From assembly GCA_951802195.1 (NCBI GenBank), contig OX637625.1, positions 1,054,001-1,118,000 on the forward strand: a stretch of DNA of 64,000 bases. The letters are read 5' to 3'. The notes under the pieces are model-generated. The model did not search any database. It saw nothing but the letters and a program-made list of their open reading frames with translations, and was not told the origin of the DNA. The translations under genes were made by a program, and so were the position numbers. Of the stretch, positions 46,801 through 62,400 are shown in pieces; position 1 is the stretch's first letter; each line of letters opens with the position of its first letter. This DNA is from Tausonia pullulans (Eukaryota > Basidiomycota > Tremellomycetes > Cystofilobasidiales > Mrakiaceae).

Positions 46801-47656
46801 CCAGGCCTGTCGTGAGGGCTGGCTTCCCAGTTTTCAGGCTTGCAGAGAATCATGACGAGTCCGCGAGCATGCAGAAACTGGCGCCGGGAAAGGAATAGAG
46901 GTCAATCGCGTCTAGCAACAGCTTGCTTACACCTGTCTGCAACGAAGGACGACTCACGGCGAGATTATTGACAATTTGAATCAGATAGCCCACGGCCTTG
47001 CCGTAGCGTTCAAGCGATTGACTCTTAATTTCGTCATCCTTGTGTAGGATATCCTGGAAAGCGGTCTGCAGGCTCGTCGACGCAACATCGTACTCGAGGT
47101 CGCACACGGCGAGGATCCCGGCAGGTTGCTCGATGAAGTCGAGGACCTGCATAGGTGAGCGTCAGAGGTAGTGTCTTGGTCTTGAGGGGCTACTCGACCG
47201 CCTACTTTGTAGGCAAAATGCATCGGAAATCCCTGGCCGTTGCCGCCCGAATCCAATGAGGCGGCGCCGTCCGGGTTCTTGCCAAGGTGGAGAGTGTCAA
47301 TGTCGGTCGACGCCTGCGAAGTGATGTACTCCCATATCTTGCGACTCTTTCGGAAGTTTCGTACTGCACTCGGCTTGGAAGCAGAAGCCATACTGGGGAG
47401 AGAAGCAGAGAGTGAGTTAGCATGACGAGGCTCGAGGTCGTAGAGAGGGCGAGAACAGGACGACGCGACAGGCGTACCTGAACCGGACGCGCCTCGGCCA
47501 GAACCCCGGCAGCTCATGGTCGAGAGGAGGCATGTAGACGGCGGTACCCTCAATCCGGTGGGTCAAAATCGGTTCAAAGCCCTGGGACGCCTGGTCGACG
47601 AGCTGAACGTCCGAGAGGCCGAACGATGCAAAGTCAATCCTCGGCGGGTGCGTCAT
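37841..47656 (-). CDS. Group X hybrid histidine kinase (Ser/Thr kinase-like, AAA, HisKA, HATPase, receiver)
   Basis: Very large two-component sensor, probably over 2,000 residues in 25 or more exons. The ATG is at 47654-47656. Order: (1) protein-kinase-like domain with LHARGLVMILCKPENW in place of the catalytic loop, SYFAPE and IFSFGALAAELWE, and a C-lobe CLSKDLDERYAS; (2) AAA ATPase with GISGSGKTRL (Walker A, about 45600-45635) and VIVLDDVQWMD (Walker B); (3) a helical TPR-like region and a probable GAF region (about 40500-41600); (4) histidine phosphorylation site FLSHMSHELRTPLFAVLG (intron within the site); (5) HATPase with RIRQILLNF and HDGSGLGLAIS; (6) receiver with RILLVDDNK, LILMDLSMPIMDG (phospho-Asp) and AKPINFDALAEVL. 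TAG is at 37841-37843. This is the layout of S. pombe Mak2/Mak3 and C. albicans Chk1, stress sensors feeding the Sty1/Hog1 pathway. The kinase-like domain lacks the HRD aspartate; the histidine-kinase core looks intact. Confidence 0.9.
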
Positions 47657-48945
47657 CACGGGCGAGCGTTGGGTGGGGAGAAAGCGTTGAGCGCTCGGAA
47701 GCGCCGTGGTCGAATGGGGGTTGTGACTAGTTCTCAGTTGTTGATGGATGATGTTGGGAGGGGTCCAAAGGGCAAAGTTAGCGAGACAACCAGCCCATCG
47801 AAGGTCAAGTCACGATTGGCGGTAGAAGGCCGTCAAAGGAGGCAAAGCCCAGGCCTCGACTTCTCCCCTTATCAACAGGGACCGGCCGGCCTGGAGGTGG
47901 AGCCGCGGAACCAGGGAAGAGTCGATGTCGATCCTGGCCTCTGGCACTACATCGCAAGGATTGTTCGACAAACACGCCGAGCGTCACGCATTTGATAGTC
48001 AAGTCAATGTGCGCGCAGACAACTTCACCAAGCAGCAGCTCCTGCAGGTTCTGCTTTGACGCCAGAGGGGAAGTGTTAACAAAAGTCCGCTATATGTGAA
48101 TGAATGCGGTTGGACTTTTGTTTCCCTGCGATGCATCGCACATCCCGAGGGACGCTTGGACTCTTGCTTAAACTGGAGCTTCTTCCTTCGTGCCTCAGTG
48201 GCGGCTCGTCGAGCAATGGGTTGGGTAAGCGAAGGCGATCGGATGAGAACAAGCGTTCATCGCCTCACATGGACTTTGCAGCTGAACTACTCGTCGCCGC
48301 TTTCCATAGGCAAGATCTCCCCTTAGTCAACTGTTCTTCTCCTATTCAGCAGACACCTCCCAAAGTCGGTCCTTATTTTTTTTCTTCCCTCTAGAGTCTA
48401 GCTGTGGCCGTCCTCCATTTGTATATGGTTCTTCTGCCGAGTTGGCCCGGCTCTGCACTCCGCAGCGACCTTGCAATCGGGTGGACGAGGTGAACATGTT
48501 CTTCTCGGTATCATGGGACAATACAGATTGACCAGGCTGTTCTCTCACTTCTCTGGCGGGCGAGGTGAACACAAAGAAATCCCTAATTATCGATGCTCGT
48601 CGACGGCGTTGAGTCAAGCGCAGGGGGTCCAGGCGGCGGCCCTCACAGACCTTGCCGCGCCCAGAGGCTGGAGGACAATTTGCTCCAAAGGCTTTCTTGC
48701 GCGAGTCCTCTCCTCTTCCCCTCACCTACCGCAGACCTGTCAGTTCGACCTCCCCGCCTTGCACTCGTACGGGCGTGCTCCTCCTTCATGTTCTACTCTC
48801 TTGCTGGTCTGCTTGTATAAGCGATCGAGCGAGGTAGTGAGCAGGAGCGAGCACGCCCAGCAGCGAAAGCAAACTCCTCGCTGACCTTGTCCCTTCGGCT
48901 CTTCTCGCGCGCGTTCTTCCTTCAACCCCACCTCCAGTTCTCAAG
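47657..48945. other. Divergent promoter region, histidine kinase / RPL37
   Basis: About 1.3 kb without a supported gene. It contains an 11-bp perfect inverted repeat (48078-48088 with 48112-48122, extendable by one G-U pair) and, just beside it, a 14-base perfect palindrome TGCGATGCATCGCA at 48127-48140. CGAGGTGAACA occurs twice about 75 bases apart (near 48490 and 48565). An eight-T run lies at about 48377-48384. Confidence 0.5.
48078..48140. promoter_or_regulatory. Inverted repeat plus 14-bp palindrome upstream of RPL37
   Basis: AACAAAAGTCC and its exact reverse complement flank a 23-base spacer. Five bases later the palindrome TGCGATGCATCGCA begins. It lies in a 1.3-kb divergent promoter region. 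A protein-binding site or a transcript hairpin is possible; function is not shown by sequence. Confidence 0.4.
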
Positions 48946-49657
48946 ATGGTGAGCAGAACAGGCGCCTCATACTTGCACTTCACAAAGTTTCTGCCCACTG
49001 ACTGTCCTCTTTTTCCCTTCTTCAGACCAAGGTCCGTTAATCTAGCCCAACCGCCCAAACTGTCCAGTGCCCTCGTGGCCAGCAGACTTTGAAGACGGAA
49101 GGGGCTTGATCTCTAATCTTGCTTCCTGGTCAACCTTCACCGATCCATAGGGAACCTCCTCGTTGTGCGTAACCTTCTTCGACCTTGAGAGATGGAAGGA
49201 GAGCACAGGAAGGGAGAAAGAGCTGGAAGACTGACGCGCGTTCTCTCTGCCCTTGCCGCTCTTCTCCCCCCTTTCTCTGTCGAAATCCTCTTCCTATGCA
49301 TCCGCCCTTGCTCTCTTCAGCGGTAAGCGTCACACCAAGACCCACACCCTCTGCCGTCGTTGCGGAAACAGGTCTTTCCACCGTCAGCACAAGTGCGTTG
49401 TGACTTCGCTTGGCCTTAGTATTAGCCAAGCGTGAACGCCCCGGGCTCACCTTACCTCTGCCATCAGGACGTGCTCGCAGTGTGGTTACCCCGCCGCCAA
49501 GCTCCGCTCCTACAACTGGGGAGAGAAGGCTAAGCGCCGCAAGACGACCGGAACCGGTCGCATGGCCTACCTCAAGGACGTCTCGCGCCGCTTCAAGAAC
49601 GGCTTCCGCGAGGGCACCTCGGCCACCAAGAAGGTCAAGGCCGCCGCTTCCGCCTAA
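48946..49657 (+). CDS. RPL37: 60S ribosomal protein eL37
   Basis: Zinc-binding protein of the large ribosomal subunit. Exons: 48946-48948 (ATG only), 49026-49031 (ACCAAG, Thr-Lys), 49151-49164, 49321-49392 and 49468-49657, each bounded by GT-AG signals. The joined start reads [16 protein letters not shown], the eL37 N-terminus. The four zinc cysteines are in CRRCGN and CSQCGY. Downstream come [36 protein letters not shown] and [19 protein letters not shown] with TAA at 49655-49657. The length is 93 residues, normal for the family. The first two coding exons hold only one and two codons, so coding sequence before exon 3 is nine bases. The promoter side is C/T-rich. The stop faces the RecQ gene (convergent, about 240 bp). 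Confidence 0.97.
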
Positions 49658-49896
49658 GCAGTTCCCAAAGCTCGGGCAGGAGATGGAAGGAGGAGAGGTA
49701 CCTGGGAGCGTTCATGGACGTTTGGGCATATTATGCTTCTTCCAGGTTAATCTGTGCTTCGCTCTTCGAGAGATTGAAAGAAAGAGCCGTGTAGGTGTAG
49801 AAAGTCTGCCTCTAGAAAGTCTGCCTGTTTCCATGACCCGCTCGGTTCGTAGCCTCTGTATCGCATCATGAAAGACAGGGAGAAGATACCTGCTCG

Positions 49897-54284
<4,388 letters not shown>

Positions 54285-55157
54285 GGTCTAGCAGGGAAGC
54301 GTGGATGGGATGGGGGAACGGACGGAGCCGGACGGCAGGGTGGTGTCGCGAAAGGGAGGTGACGATGCCGACGAGTGTCTGTGCTACAATATAAAAAACC
54401 GACCGTCTATAGATAGTGGAGAATATCATCAGAGATGCTCTAGGATCTTCCAGACATTGAAGGGCCGCTCGTGCAGGGGTGTGTGTAGAAACCCGCTCAG
54501 CTCAGGAAGACGACGGGTGACTGGTGGAAGAATCCACAGTGTTACCCTTCCCTGGCAGATGGCAAGAAAGAGTGAGAGAAGGCAGAGTGGACAAGCGACA
54601 TTCTTTCTCGGCTCTCCAATGCTTTACTTTATGCAGCAGCGCGACGGCCAGACGGATGACCGGACGCGACGGACGAAGCGGTTGCACGACGCGTCGATCT
54701 TGAATTCCACCCACCCTCCGCCACTCGCTCATACACTCACAGGGAGACGCAGCGCTCCGCCAAAGAAGGGTATCGTTCGATTGGGTATTCGCGCTGAAGT
54801 TGGCTTGAATTCCACGAAGAGGCTCGCCGAGTGGCGGTGAAAGCGGGGTGACGCGAGACGAGGTGGTGGGTCGGTGGAGGTTAGGACGAACTCGGGGCGC
54901 CTCAGCCTAGACCAACTCGATTTCCCCGACGCGTCGTCGGCTGGGCTAGGATCGTTAACATTGCTTGCAACCTCTTGGGCAATGGAAACGTCGCGATGCG
55001 CGTACGTAGCCTGAGCCCCTTCTTGGCGTGAAGATTCGCTGGCTATGCCTGGACCAGTGGCGAGCCAGCGCGCTGCGTTGCAAAGCTCAATCCCCTTCAT
55101 GAAGGTCGTCCGCTCTCTTTCCACTCCAACCACACACATGCAAAATCTAACGTGTCC
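54285..55157. other. Intergenic: RecQ promoter and mS42 3' flank
   Basis: About 870 bases between two minus-strand genes. Open frames on both strands (for example 54301-54840 plus and 54729-55139 minus) show no family features. The A/T-rich stretch at 54385-54430 lies about 100-145 bases upstream of the RecQ ATG. Confidence 0.4.
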
Positions 55158-56565
55158 TCATGCCATCGAAGCCTCCTCCTGCTCCCGCTTCGCCGCAAGC
55201 TTCTGCTCCTTCGCGACAACGTCCTCCATCCAAAGGGGACGTCCACCCTTCCTCCTAACGACCTTGCTCCAGACCTTCTCCCAATCGACCATCATGAGCC
55301 ACCTCGCGGCATAGTCGGTCCGGCCGTGGAAGCCAAACGTATCGACGTAGCACCGTTCGTGCATTGAGAGACACGCCAAGGGGACGTAGATCGGCTCGGG
55401 CGAAGCCTGGGAGGGGATCCGATCGAGCCCCTCAAACCGCTCCGAGAAGGGCACCTTCTCCGGCTTGGTCGACGACGAAGGGGAGTGCTCCCACGTAGTG
55501 TTGGTGACAGGCTCCTCCTTCCCCTCGGCGGGCTTACGGCGACCTTCGTAACCCGCGGGCCGCTTGGTGGGGAGCAAAGGCAGGTTGGCGTCCTGGATGC
55601 CGTCCTTGTGGCCAAACTGCCTCCTGGCCGAGTGGAGCAGCGTACCAGCACCGTAGGTAACCTTCCACTCAAGTCGGTTAACGTCGACGAGAGGGTCGAC
55701 GTTGATCTTTTGAACAAGCCAGACGTAGCCGGACGACTCCATCCCGAGCACGGCGTCGTACAGGCCGTCCTGCATCGCTGCAACGGAGCCGAAGGACCGC
55801 TCGATGAAGGTCGTGAACTCGGATGAGAAGGCGTCCCTGGTCCCAGGGGCCTTCTGCGCTCCCGGGGAAAGCGTGGAGGGGAAGAGGCGTCAGGGCAGGG
55901 ACGGGATGGAATGTAGGCGCGCGGGGGGCAAGAGAGCGGACGCACGAGACCATCGACGAAGAACGAGTTGTTGAGCGCCAGCGAGGCGTACTGGAACGTG
56001 AGGGCCAGCGCCGGATCCCGTGCGGCCATGAGCATGGTGTCGACGACGCTCGAGTGCTCGAGGTTGGTCTCTGCGAAGGGGGAAGGAGGGCGTGTGAGAG
56101 AGCGGGCAAGTGAGCGGCCAAGGAAGGGAGGCACTCACGCTTAACCTGCTGGTTCAGCCGGTCAAGGAGACCCTGCTGGTAGTCGATCGTGACCCGCTGG
56201 AGAAGGACGAAGAACAGACGCGACGAGCCGAGAGAGACAGGCAAAGAGAGAGCGCGCGCGGCGACGGGTTAGAACGTCGGACGAGCTCGATAGTGTGCTC
56301 TCTTTCCTCTCTCTCTCCTCACCTTGACAGTACGAGCGGGCATGAAGACGCTCATGCGTACGAATTTGCCCGACCGAAGGGCATCGCCATTCGGGGCGAG
56401 GTCGTGGTGGAACTGCTCCTCCCAGTAGTCCTGGGAAGCGTCGAGTTTGGCGGGGAGGAGGCGATGGATTGCTCTCCGAGGGGAGATGGAGGAGCTGGAG
56501 CTGGTCGAGCACCGGGCGGCAGTGGCACGGGGGACCGAGGAGCGGAAGAGGGAAGAGGCGGCCAT
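55158..56565 (-). CDS. Mitochondrial small-subunit ribosomal protein with SOD fold (mS42/Rsm26-like)
   Basis: Mitoribosomal protein related to Fe/Mn superoxide dismutase. The ATG at 56563-56565 begins a Ser/Arg-rich import signal (MAASSLFRSSVPRATAARCS). The first helical part is LLPAKLDASQDYWEEQFHHD. Later exons give MLMAARDPALALTFQYASLA and LNNSFFVDGL, equivalent to the SOD second helix, then SEFTTFIERSFGSVAAMQDG and SGYVWLVQK, the SOD C-terminal hallmark. VPLACLSMHERCYVDTFGFH and DYAARWLMMVDWEKVWSKVV close the domain. TGA is at 55158-55160. Canonical SOD metal ligands are not conserved at the expected places (Cys-Leu-Ser-Met-His where SOD has Asp-x-x-x-His), which argues for the ribosomal paralogue rather than an enzyme. 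Yeast has two such proteins (Mrp1/mS43 and Rsm26/mS42); which one this is remains open. Confidence 0.83.
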
Positions 56566-56981
56566 GGTGAGAAAGGGAACGGGCGGGCGAGCGAGTCGAG
56601 ACAGACGGAGAAGGGAAAAGGTCGATAGGAGAGGGGGGCCAGCGACCGGGGGGGCGTGGGTCGTCTCGGATACGAGAAGGCAGGCAGAGAGATACGACGC
56701 CCTTTGGGGTGGCTAGGGAGGCGGCCGAAGAGGGAGGAAGCAGGCGTTGATGGTGGTCGAGTGTCTGCTGTCGAGAAAAGAGGCGAGGTCCCTCCGCGCC
56801 GCTGAGCCGACGGGGGCCAGACGCGCGTGGGCTCAGCGAGACGCGACCGACGCCGACTGGGTCTTCAACCATCCCCTCCCTCAATGCCGGCAGAGGCCCA
56901 TCGCAGCCCATGACCACCCCAGCTGCCACCCCATCACGGCCCTCAGCCCTAGCCACTGCCACCTCGGCCCGCTCAGCGGCC
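56566..56981. other. Divergent promoter region, mS42-like / ARP10
   Basis: About 415 bases between divergent starts. G-rich near the mS42 side and C-rich near the ARP10 side on the plus strand. No further gene. Confidence 0.5.
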
Positions 56982-59252
56982 ATGACCAGCAGCACCCCGG
57001 CCTACCAACGCCCCTCGGCGACGGCGACGTCCGCCCCCTCGCCGGCCTACATCACCCGCGACCACAGTGAGTGGGCGGTCTGTGTATAGTCTCCTATAGA
57101 GACGAGCTCATCTCCCTTTGGAATCCAGAGCGCCACTCGCTCTACGGCACTGAAGACCGCATCATCCTCGACCCCGGCGCGTCCCTCTGGAAGGTCGGCT
57201 TCTCCGGCGAGGCCCGCCCTCGCGCCGTTTTCCGGGCTGCACCCGGGGGTTCTCCGCCGGAGGAGGGTATCTGGGAAGAGGAGTTTGAACCCGTCGCGAG
57301 GCGCGACGGGTGGCACGAGGAGGACGAGGACGAAACGGAGGGGGGGATTGCCGAGCGAGAGTGGGGAGAGACGGTCGTTGATGGGCGGATCCGAGCACGG
57401 TGTAGGGAAGTATTTGGCCTGTGAGTTCAAGTGTTTCTTGACAAATTCGGCGATGCTACGTGTGCTTGGGTGGGGGAGGGGTAGGGCCGGTAGAGAGGAC
57501 TGACCCTGACGCGTCGGACACTCGGACCTCTCTCGTCAACGATTCCACAGCCACCTCATGACGGACCCCAAGAGCCGCAAGCTCATCGTGCTGGAAAACC
57601 CGCTCCTTCCGACCCGAATCAAGGAGATGATTGCTCGCTGCCTCTTTGAGGACCTCCAGGTCGGCATCTGGCTTGCTTTGGGACGCGTCACGGACAAGAG
57701 GCTGATGGTTTGGTCTCTCTCTTTCTCCAGGTCCCATCGATTTCATTCATCCCCCCTCAAGTCCTCTCGCTGCTTGCAATCGGTCGCACATCAGGTCTGG
57801 TCGTCGACATTGGTTTCCTCGAGACGGTCGTTCTGCCTGTGAGCCATCACTCCTCCGTCTGGGCCCTGTCACAAGAACCCACTGACACCCACCCGTCACC
57901 TCCAGATCAACCTCTCTCGCCCCCTCTACTCCCACCTCGCTTCGACTCCTCTCGCCGCCCGTTACCTCCACCGATCCCTCCGCCTCCTCCTCCTCCACTT
58001 CGCGACCTACATCCCGCCCATCGCAAGCCTCAGTGCCGCTGCATTGGGTGCCTCAGGCCGGCTCGTGCACGGCGAGCGACCGACGGAGGAGATTCTTGCA
58101 AGAAGAGGGGTTCTCGAGAGGGTCTTGACAAGCGGCTGCTTCGTTGGGTCAATGATGGACACCTCCGAGCTCATTCCAGACGAGCTCGATGACGATGACG
58201 ACGAATTTGGCGAAACGATGGACGTCGACGATGAGCCGCCTTCGTCCACAACGCCCACGACCCCCCGTTCTGCTCAACCATCTATCTCTCTCCCATCTCA
58301 GCTCAATCGTCTTCGCCGTCGCTTCGCCAGGCAATCCTCGACGCGGGAGCTCGCTGTCCCCGTCCCGAACCATCCGGGCGAGGGGCTCGGGTCAGGAACG
58401 CTCCTTGTGCCCGGGTGGGTCCGCGAGAGGATCGCCGAGGATCTGTTCGCATTTCGGAGGTCGAAGGATGCGGATCTGGAAAGGGAGGAGGAGAGTGTTG
58501 TGGGAGTTGTCTTGGGAGTGCTTGCAAAGGTGCGTTTTCTACAGGACGAGGGTGGAAGACCATTACCGACGATCACACTCACTCTTCTCTCTCCCCAGCT
58601 GCCCATTGATCTTCGGGCTCCCATGGCATCGAATATCCTCGTCACCGGCGGGACCAGCATGCTTCCAGGCTTCATCCCACGACTCCGGGCCTCCCTCCTC
58701 GCAGCATTGGACGTCGTCCCCTCCGACAACGCGTCCCGAGAGCCATCTTCCTCTTCTTCTTCCATTCCCTCTTCCCCCCCCGCAACCTTGTCTTCCCCCC
58801 GACGCCATTCTCCACAAACCTCCCGCTCAAAAAGCAAACATCCCTACTTCCTCCTCCTACCCCTCCGGTACTCCATCGCCCTCCTCAACGACCCGACCCC
58901 TCCCCGCTCCTTCTCCTCCGCCAAACCATTCCAGACGCAAGGGGGTACCGCCCCCGCCTTCGCTCCTTCCCTCCTCCCGTGGATTGGCGGCTCCCTCGCC
59001 GGCGCGCTCCGTAGTTCCGGTCGGGCGGAGGTCGCGAGGGATCAGTGGGATGAGGCGCGGGAAAGGAGGGTAGGGAGGGAGAGAAGGAGGGTGAAGGTCG
59101 AGCGGAGGAAAAAACGGGAGGGTGAAGGGAAGGGGGAAGAGGAAGAGGAGAAGGAGGACGATGAGGAGGACGATGAGGAGAGATGGGCGAGAGGTGGGGT
59201 GGAGGTGTTGGGGGACTGGACTAGGTGGGGGGTTTACGGGGTTGGGAGGTGA
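56982..59252 (+). CDS. ARP10: Actin-related protein Arp10 (dynactin pointed-end subunit)
   Basis: Actin-fold protein of dynactin, the cofactor of cytoplasmic dynein. The ATG at 56982-56984 gives a short Ser/Thr-rich start, then across an intron HSLYGTEDRIILDPGASLWKVG, the phosphate-1 region of the actin fold, and FSGEARPRAVF. Next exons contain LMTDPKSRKLIVLENPLLPT, RIKEMIARCLFEDLQVPSIS and IGRTSGLVVDIGFLETVVLP (phosphate-2 loop). INLSRPLYSHLASTPLAARY, a long acidic insert, and ASNILVTGGTSMLPGFIPRL (adenosine motif) follow. The C-terminal part has LLPWIGGSLAGALRSSG and a highly charged Glu/Lys/Arg-rich stretch. TGA is at 59250-59252. Strong divergence at nucleotide-binding sites is usual for Arp10/Arp11. 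About six exons. It is convergent with the Mor2-like gene (about 200 bp). Confidence 0.87.
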
Positions 59253-59449
59253 TTGATTGATGATGAGGGCGGTGTCTTTCTGAGAGAGAGAGGGTCCCAA
59301 GGCAAGAAAGGTGTACATGAATGTGTGGATGTGTGGATGGGTGGATGCAAGTGTGAGGGGTCGAGAGACAAGACTACTGCGTAAGACCATAGAAGGATCA
59401 AGAGACTAAATAAGAAGCGAAACAGAAAGAAAATGAGGGGACCTCTGCA

Positions 59450-62400
59450 CTACGCCGACGGCCTCGCCTTGAGGAGTAACCCTCGGAGGGCCCTCCGGCC
59501 ATCCTTCATCGACGAATCCATGCTCGCGCTCGCGGACATGCCAATGGGCGAGCTGACGTGCCCCGCAATCTTCTCCCACTCTTCGAGCCCGAAAGCCTGA
59601 GCAAGAAACAGTCAGCTTTGTCCACTCGCTGGATCGACGCACGCCCACACGCACCTGATCGAGGTCGTCCTCGCCGAACTCCGAGTCCTCGTCAAGGACG
59701 TCCCCGGACCTAGCCCGATTCTGATATGGCAGCGCCCGATCGTCGCTTCCCTGGCGCGAGGGAGGCGCCGATTGACTTCCTCTAACATTTTCAGCAATAC
59801 CGAGGCTAGGGGTAGCAGCGCCATGTTCGTCGTCCGATGACACGCCGGATGGCGAGTCGGACTGTGGTAGCGTCGTGTAGGGCGGACCGAAGGGAGGCGT
59901 CAAGTCGGACATAGAGAGGCGGGTGCGCTCGTAGTCCTGAACGGAGGAGATGCTTGGGGTGCGAGCCATGGAACGCTGGATGATGTGATAAGGACGGACG
60001 AGATGTCAAGGTCGTTTTAGAAGGTAGGAGAAGGAGACCCGCGAACTCACACGAAGGATGTTGGCGACGCGACGCTCGGACGCGCTGTCCGAGGTGACGC
60101 CCGTGTGGTTGGACGGGTGGCGCCGTGAAAAGTCGTAAGGAGAGGACTCATCCTCGTCCTCTTCATCCTCATCAAAGAACCTGGGATACAGAGAAGAGAA
60201 TTCAACGTTTTTTGCAGAGGCGCATGGAGCGGAGACTTTACTCACTGGTGCAAGCTGTGAAGGTCGCCGACGAGCTGGCCGAGCGAAATCTCCTCCGTCG
60301 AAACCGAGGGCGCAAACGACTCGAGCGACGCCTGGGAGTTGTTCCCTCTATAAGGGTATGTCTCGGCGCCGACAAACTGCATCGAAAAGTGCGCCATCGA
60401 TTGGACACGTGCTCCGACGGGGCACGTCTCGAAGACCGCGAGTGCGTTCTGCCTCGCCCTCGCCGACTGCTCCTCAAGCCTCGCGATACACCAGCCACTC
60501 TCCTCGGGAGTTCCGAAGACCTCACCAGCGTTCTCGCCGAAGCCTCGGAGGTGGGCGCCAATAGACATGCTCATGCGGAGGACCTGCGACGCCGCAGGTC
60601 CTCCAGCGATGGTGATGGGCTCGTTAAGGACGTCTAGCGCCTGTGGTGCAAGGGGTGTCCCGAGGAGGCGGAGGAGCGGCATGAGGAGTTCGGCGCCGTA
60701 AGTTGTAAGTGGTTCACGAGCCTCGTGCGACTGAAACACGAGCTTGAGGACCTGCATCGTCTTTTCCCGCATCCAGTCTCGGCTATTGAGCGTGAAGGCG
60801 AGAAGGTTGGTGATCACGTCAAAGGCGTGGCCGGCGAGGAAATGCTCGCGCAGACAGCCGACCGCTTGCCGGAGGAAGTCATCTTTGGTACGGAAGCGGC
60901 CCTTGGCGAAGGAAGTCATGATCCGCGCGATGCTCGGCTTGCCTTCGGCTTCGGCGATCCGGCCAATGTCAGTGGCGAGGGTGATGATGCTCTCACTGAG
61001 AGGGGTGGTGTCGTTGGCGTGGAGGAGCCAGGGAAGAGCGGCGGTGTAGAGGTGCAGAGTCCGCTCGACTGAAGAAGAGGAGCAAGGGTGATCAACCTTT
61101 CGCCCAAGACGGGGAACAACGACGAGGTTCACTCACTGCCGAAATCGATGAGTGCGGGCTGCTCCAAACGCGCAAGCCGAGCGAGCAGCTCGAACGTGGC
61201 CTGGTCCGTATCGGCAGAACGTAGGCCTGGGAGGATGAGGACCTGGAGCCGGAGATCGTCGCCACACCAGTACGGCGGTTGCGAGTCGAGAAGCGCATTG
61301 ACAACATCCTCGTCTTGGAGGTCAAGCCGGTCGAGGATGGTGTTGAGGAGCTCAAGAACAACAAGGAACTCTTTCTCCACCGTCGTCGAGAGGCACGCGG
61401 CCGCGCACCAGAAGAGCTGAGGGTGCTGGAGAAGAAAGTCGGTGTCGACCGAGCGGACGATGCCGCAGAAGCTGAAGAGGATCTCGATACAAAACGCATT
61501 GTTGTCCGGGAGAGGGTCTGCAATCGTATTAGAAAGACGGCCGAGCATGTCGGCGAGCATCTTGGGCGCAATCGTCGGCCGGAGGACGCGAAAGAGCTGG
61601 AAGGACCGGCAAGCGAGCGTCCGGTTTGGACACGACGTCGCCCAGTCGACGGCAAGCGCACCCCAGACGTCTCGAACTTCCGGATAAAACGGCTCAAGAA
61701 TGGCGAGGACGCGATCCACAAGCTGCTGGATCTTCTTGGGGGCACCTGACTCGTCCGGAATCACCGGCTCAGGCCCATCCTGGGGCCAGAAGAGCGTGGC
61801 GCGGTCATCCCAGAGATCATTGATCTGCTTTCGAAGGGACGTGACCTCCTCAAGGTCGTCCGGATCCGGCGCGTCAGAGGTCCACGCCCAGAGGATCCGA
61901 AAGAGGAGCATCTGCGCCTGTTGGCGGACGAGCGTCGTCGGGTGGTCGACTTGAAGGAGTGTCGCGTGGAGGAGCGTCGCGAGTCGAGGGTCAAGCTTCT
62001 CGTCATTGGCTCTATCAAGCATCATCTCGCCGACAAAGAGGAGCGCCAGTTGGCCTGTCGAGAGCGAACCCGACTTGGCGCCAGGAGGGAAGACGGTGTC
62101 GAGATCTGGGAGTATGTAAAGGGCGTCGACGGCGCTTGCTCGACGATCATCCTCGACCTCAGGGCTTTGGACCATGGCGCCGGGCTCGATGAAGCCGCAG
62201 AGATCGTCAAAAATCGTCAACCCGACGGACGACTCGGCGAGTGAGGCGAGGACCTGCTTCGCGTGCGTGACGAACTCGGCGCTACTTCGCCGACTCGATT
62301 GCTGAATGAGGAACTTGACGAGCGCGTTGCAGTTCTGAGGAAACGGTCCGCAGGCAAGACTGTTCCAGATTGCCTGCATGGCCGAGAAGTGGCCCTCGCC

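Noticed and set aside
54729-55139. Minus-strand open frame of 137 codons between RecQ and mS42
   Set aside because: Its first codon is not backed by context, no domain is visible, and any extension needs a 42-nt intron of doubtful quality; it is left as promoter and 3' flank.
55158-56565. Active mitochondrial superoxide dismutase
   Set aside because: The SOD fold is recognisable but the metal-ligand pattern is not kept, as in mitoribosomal mS42/mS43.
61279-61749. Plus-strand 156-codon frame inside the Mor2/Tao3 region
   Set aside because: It is the antisense shadow of a 700-codon minus-strand exon with clear helical-repeat content.
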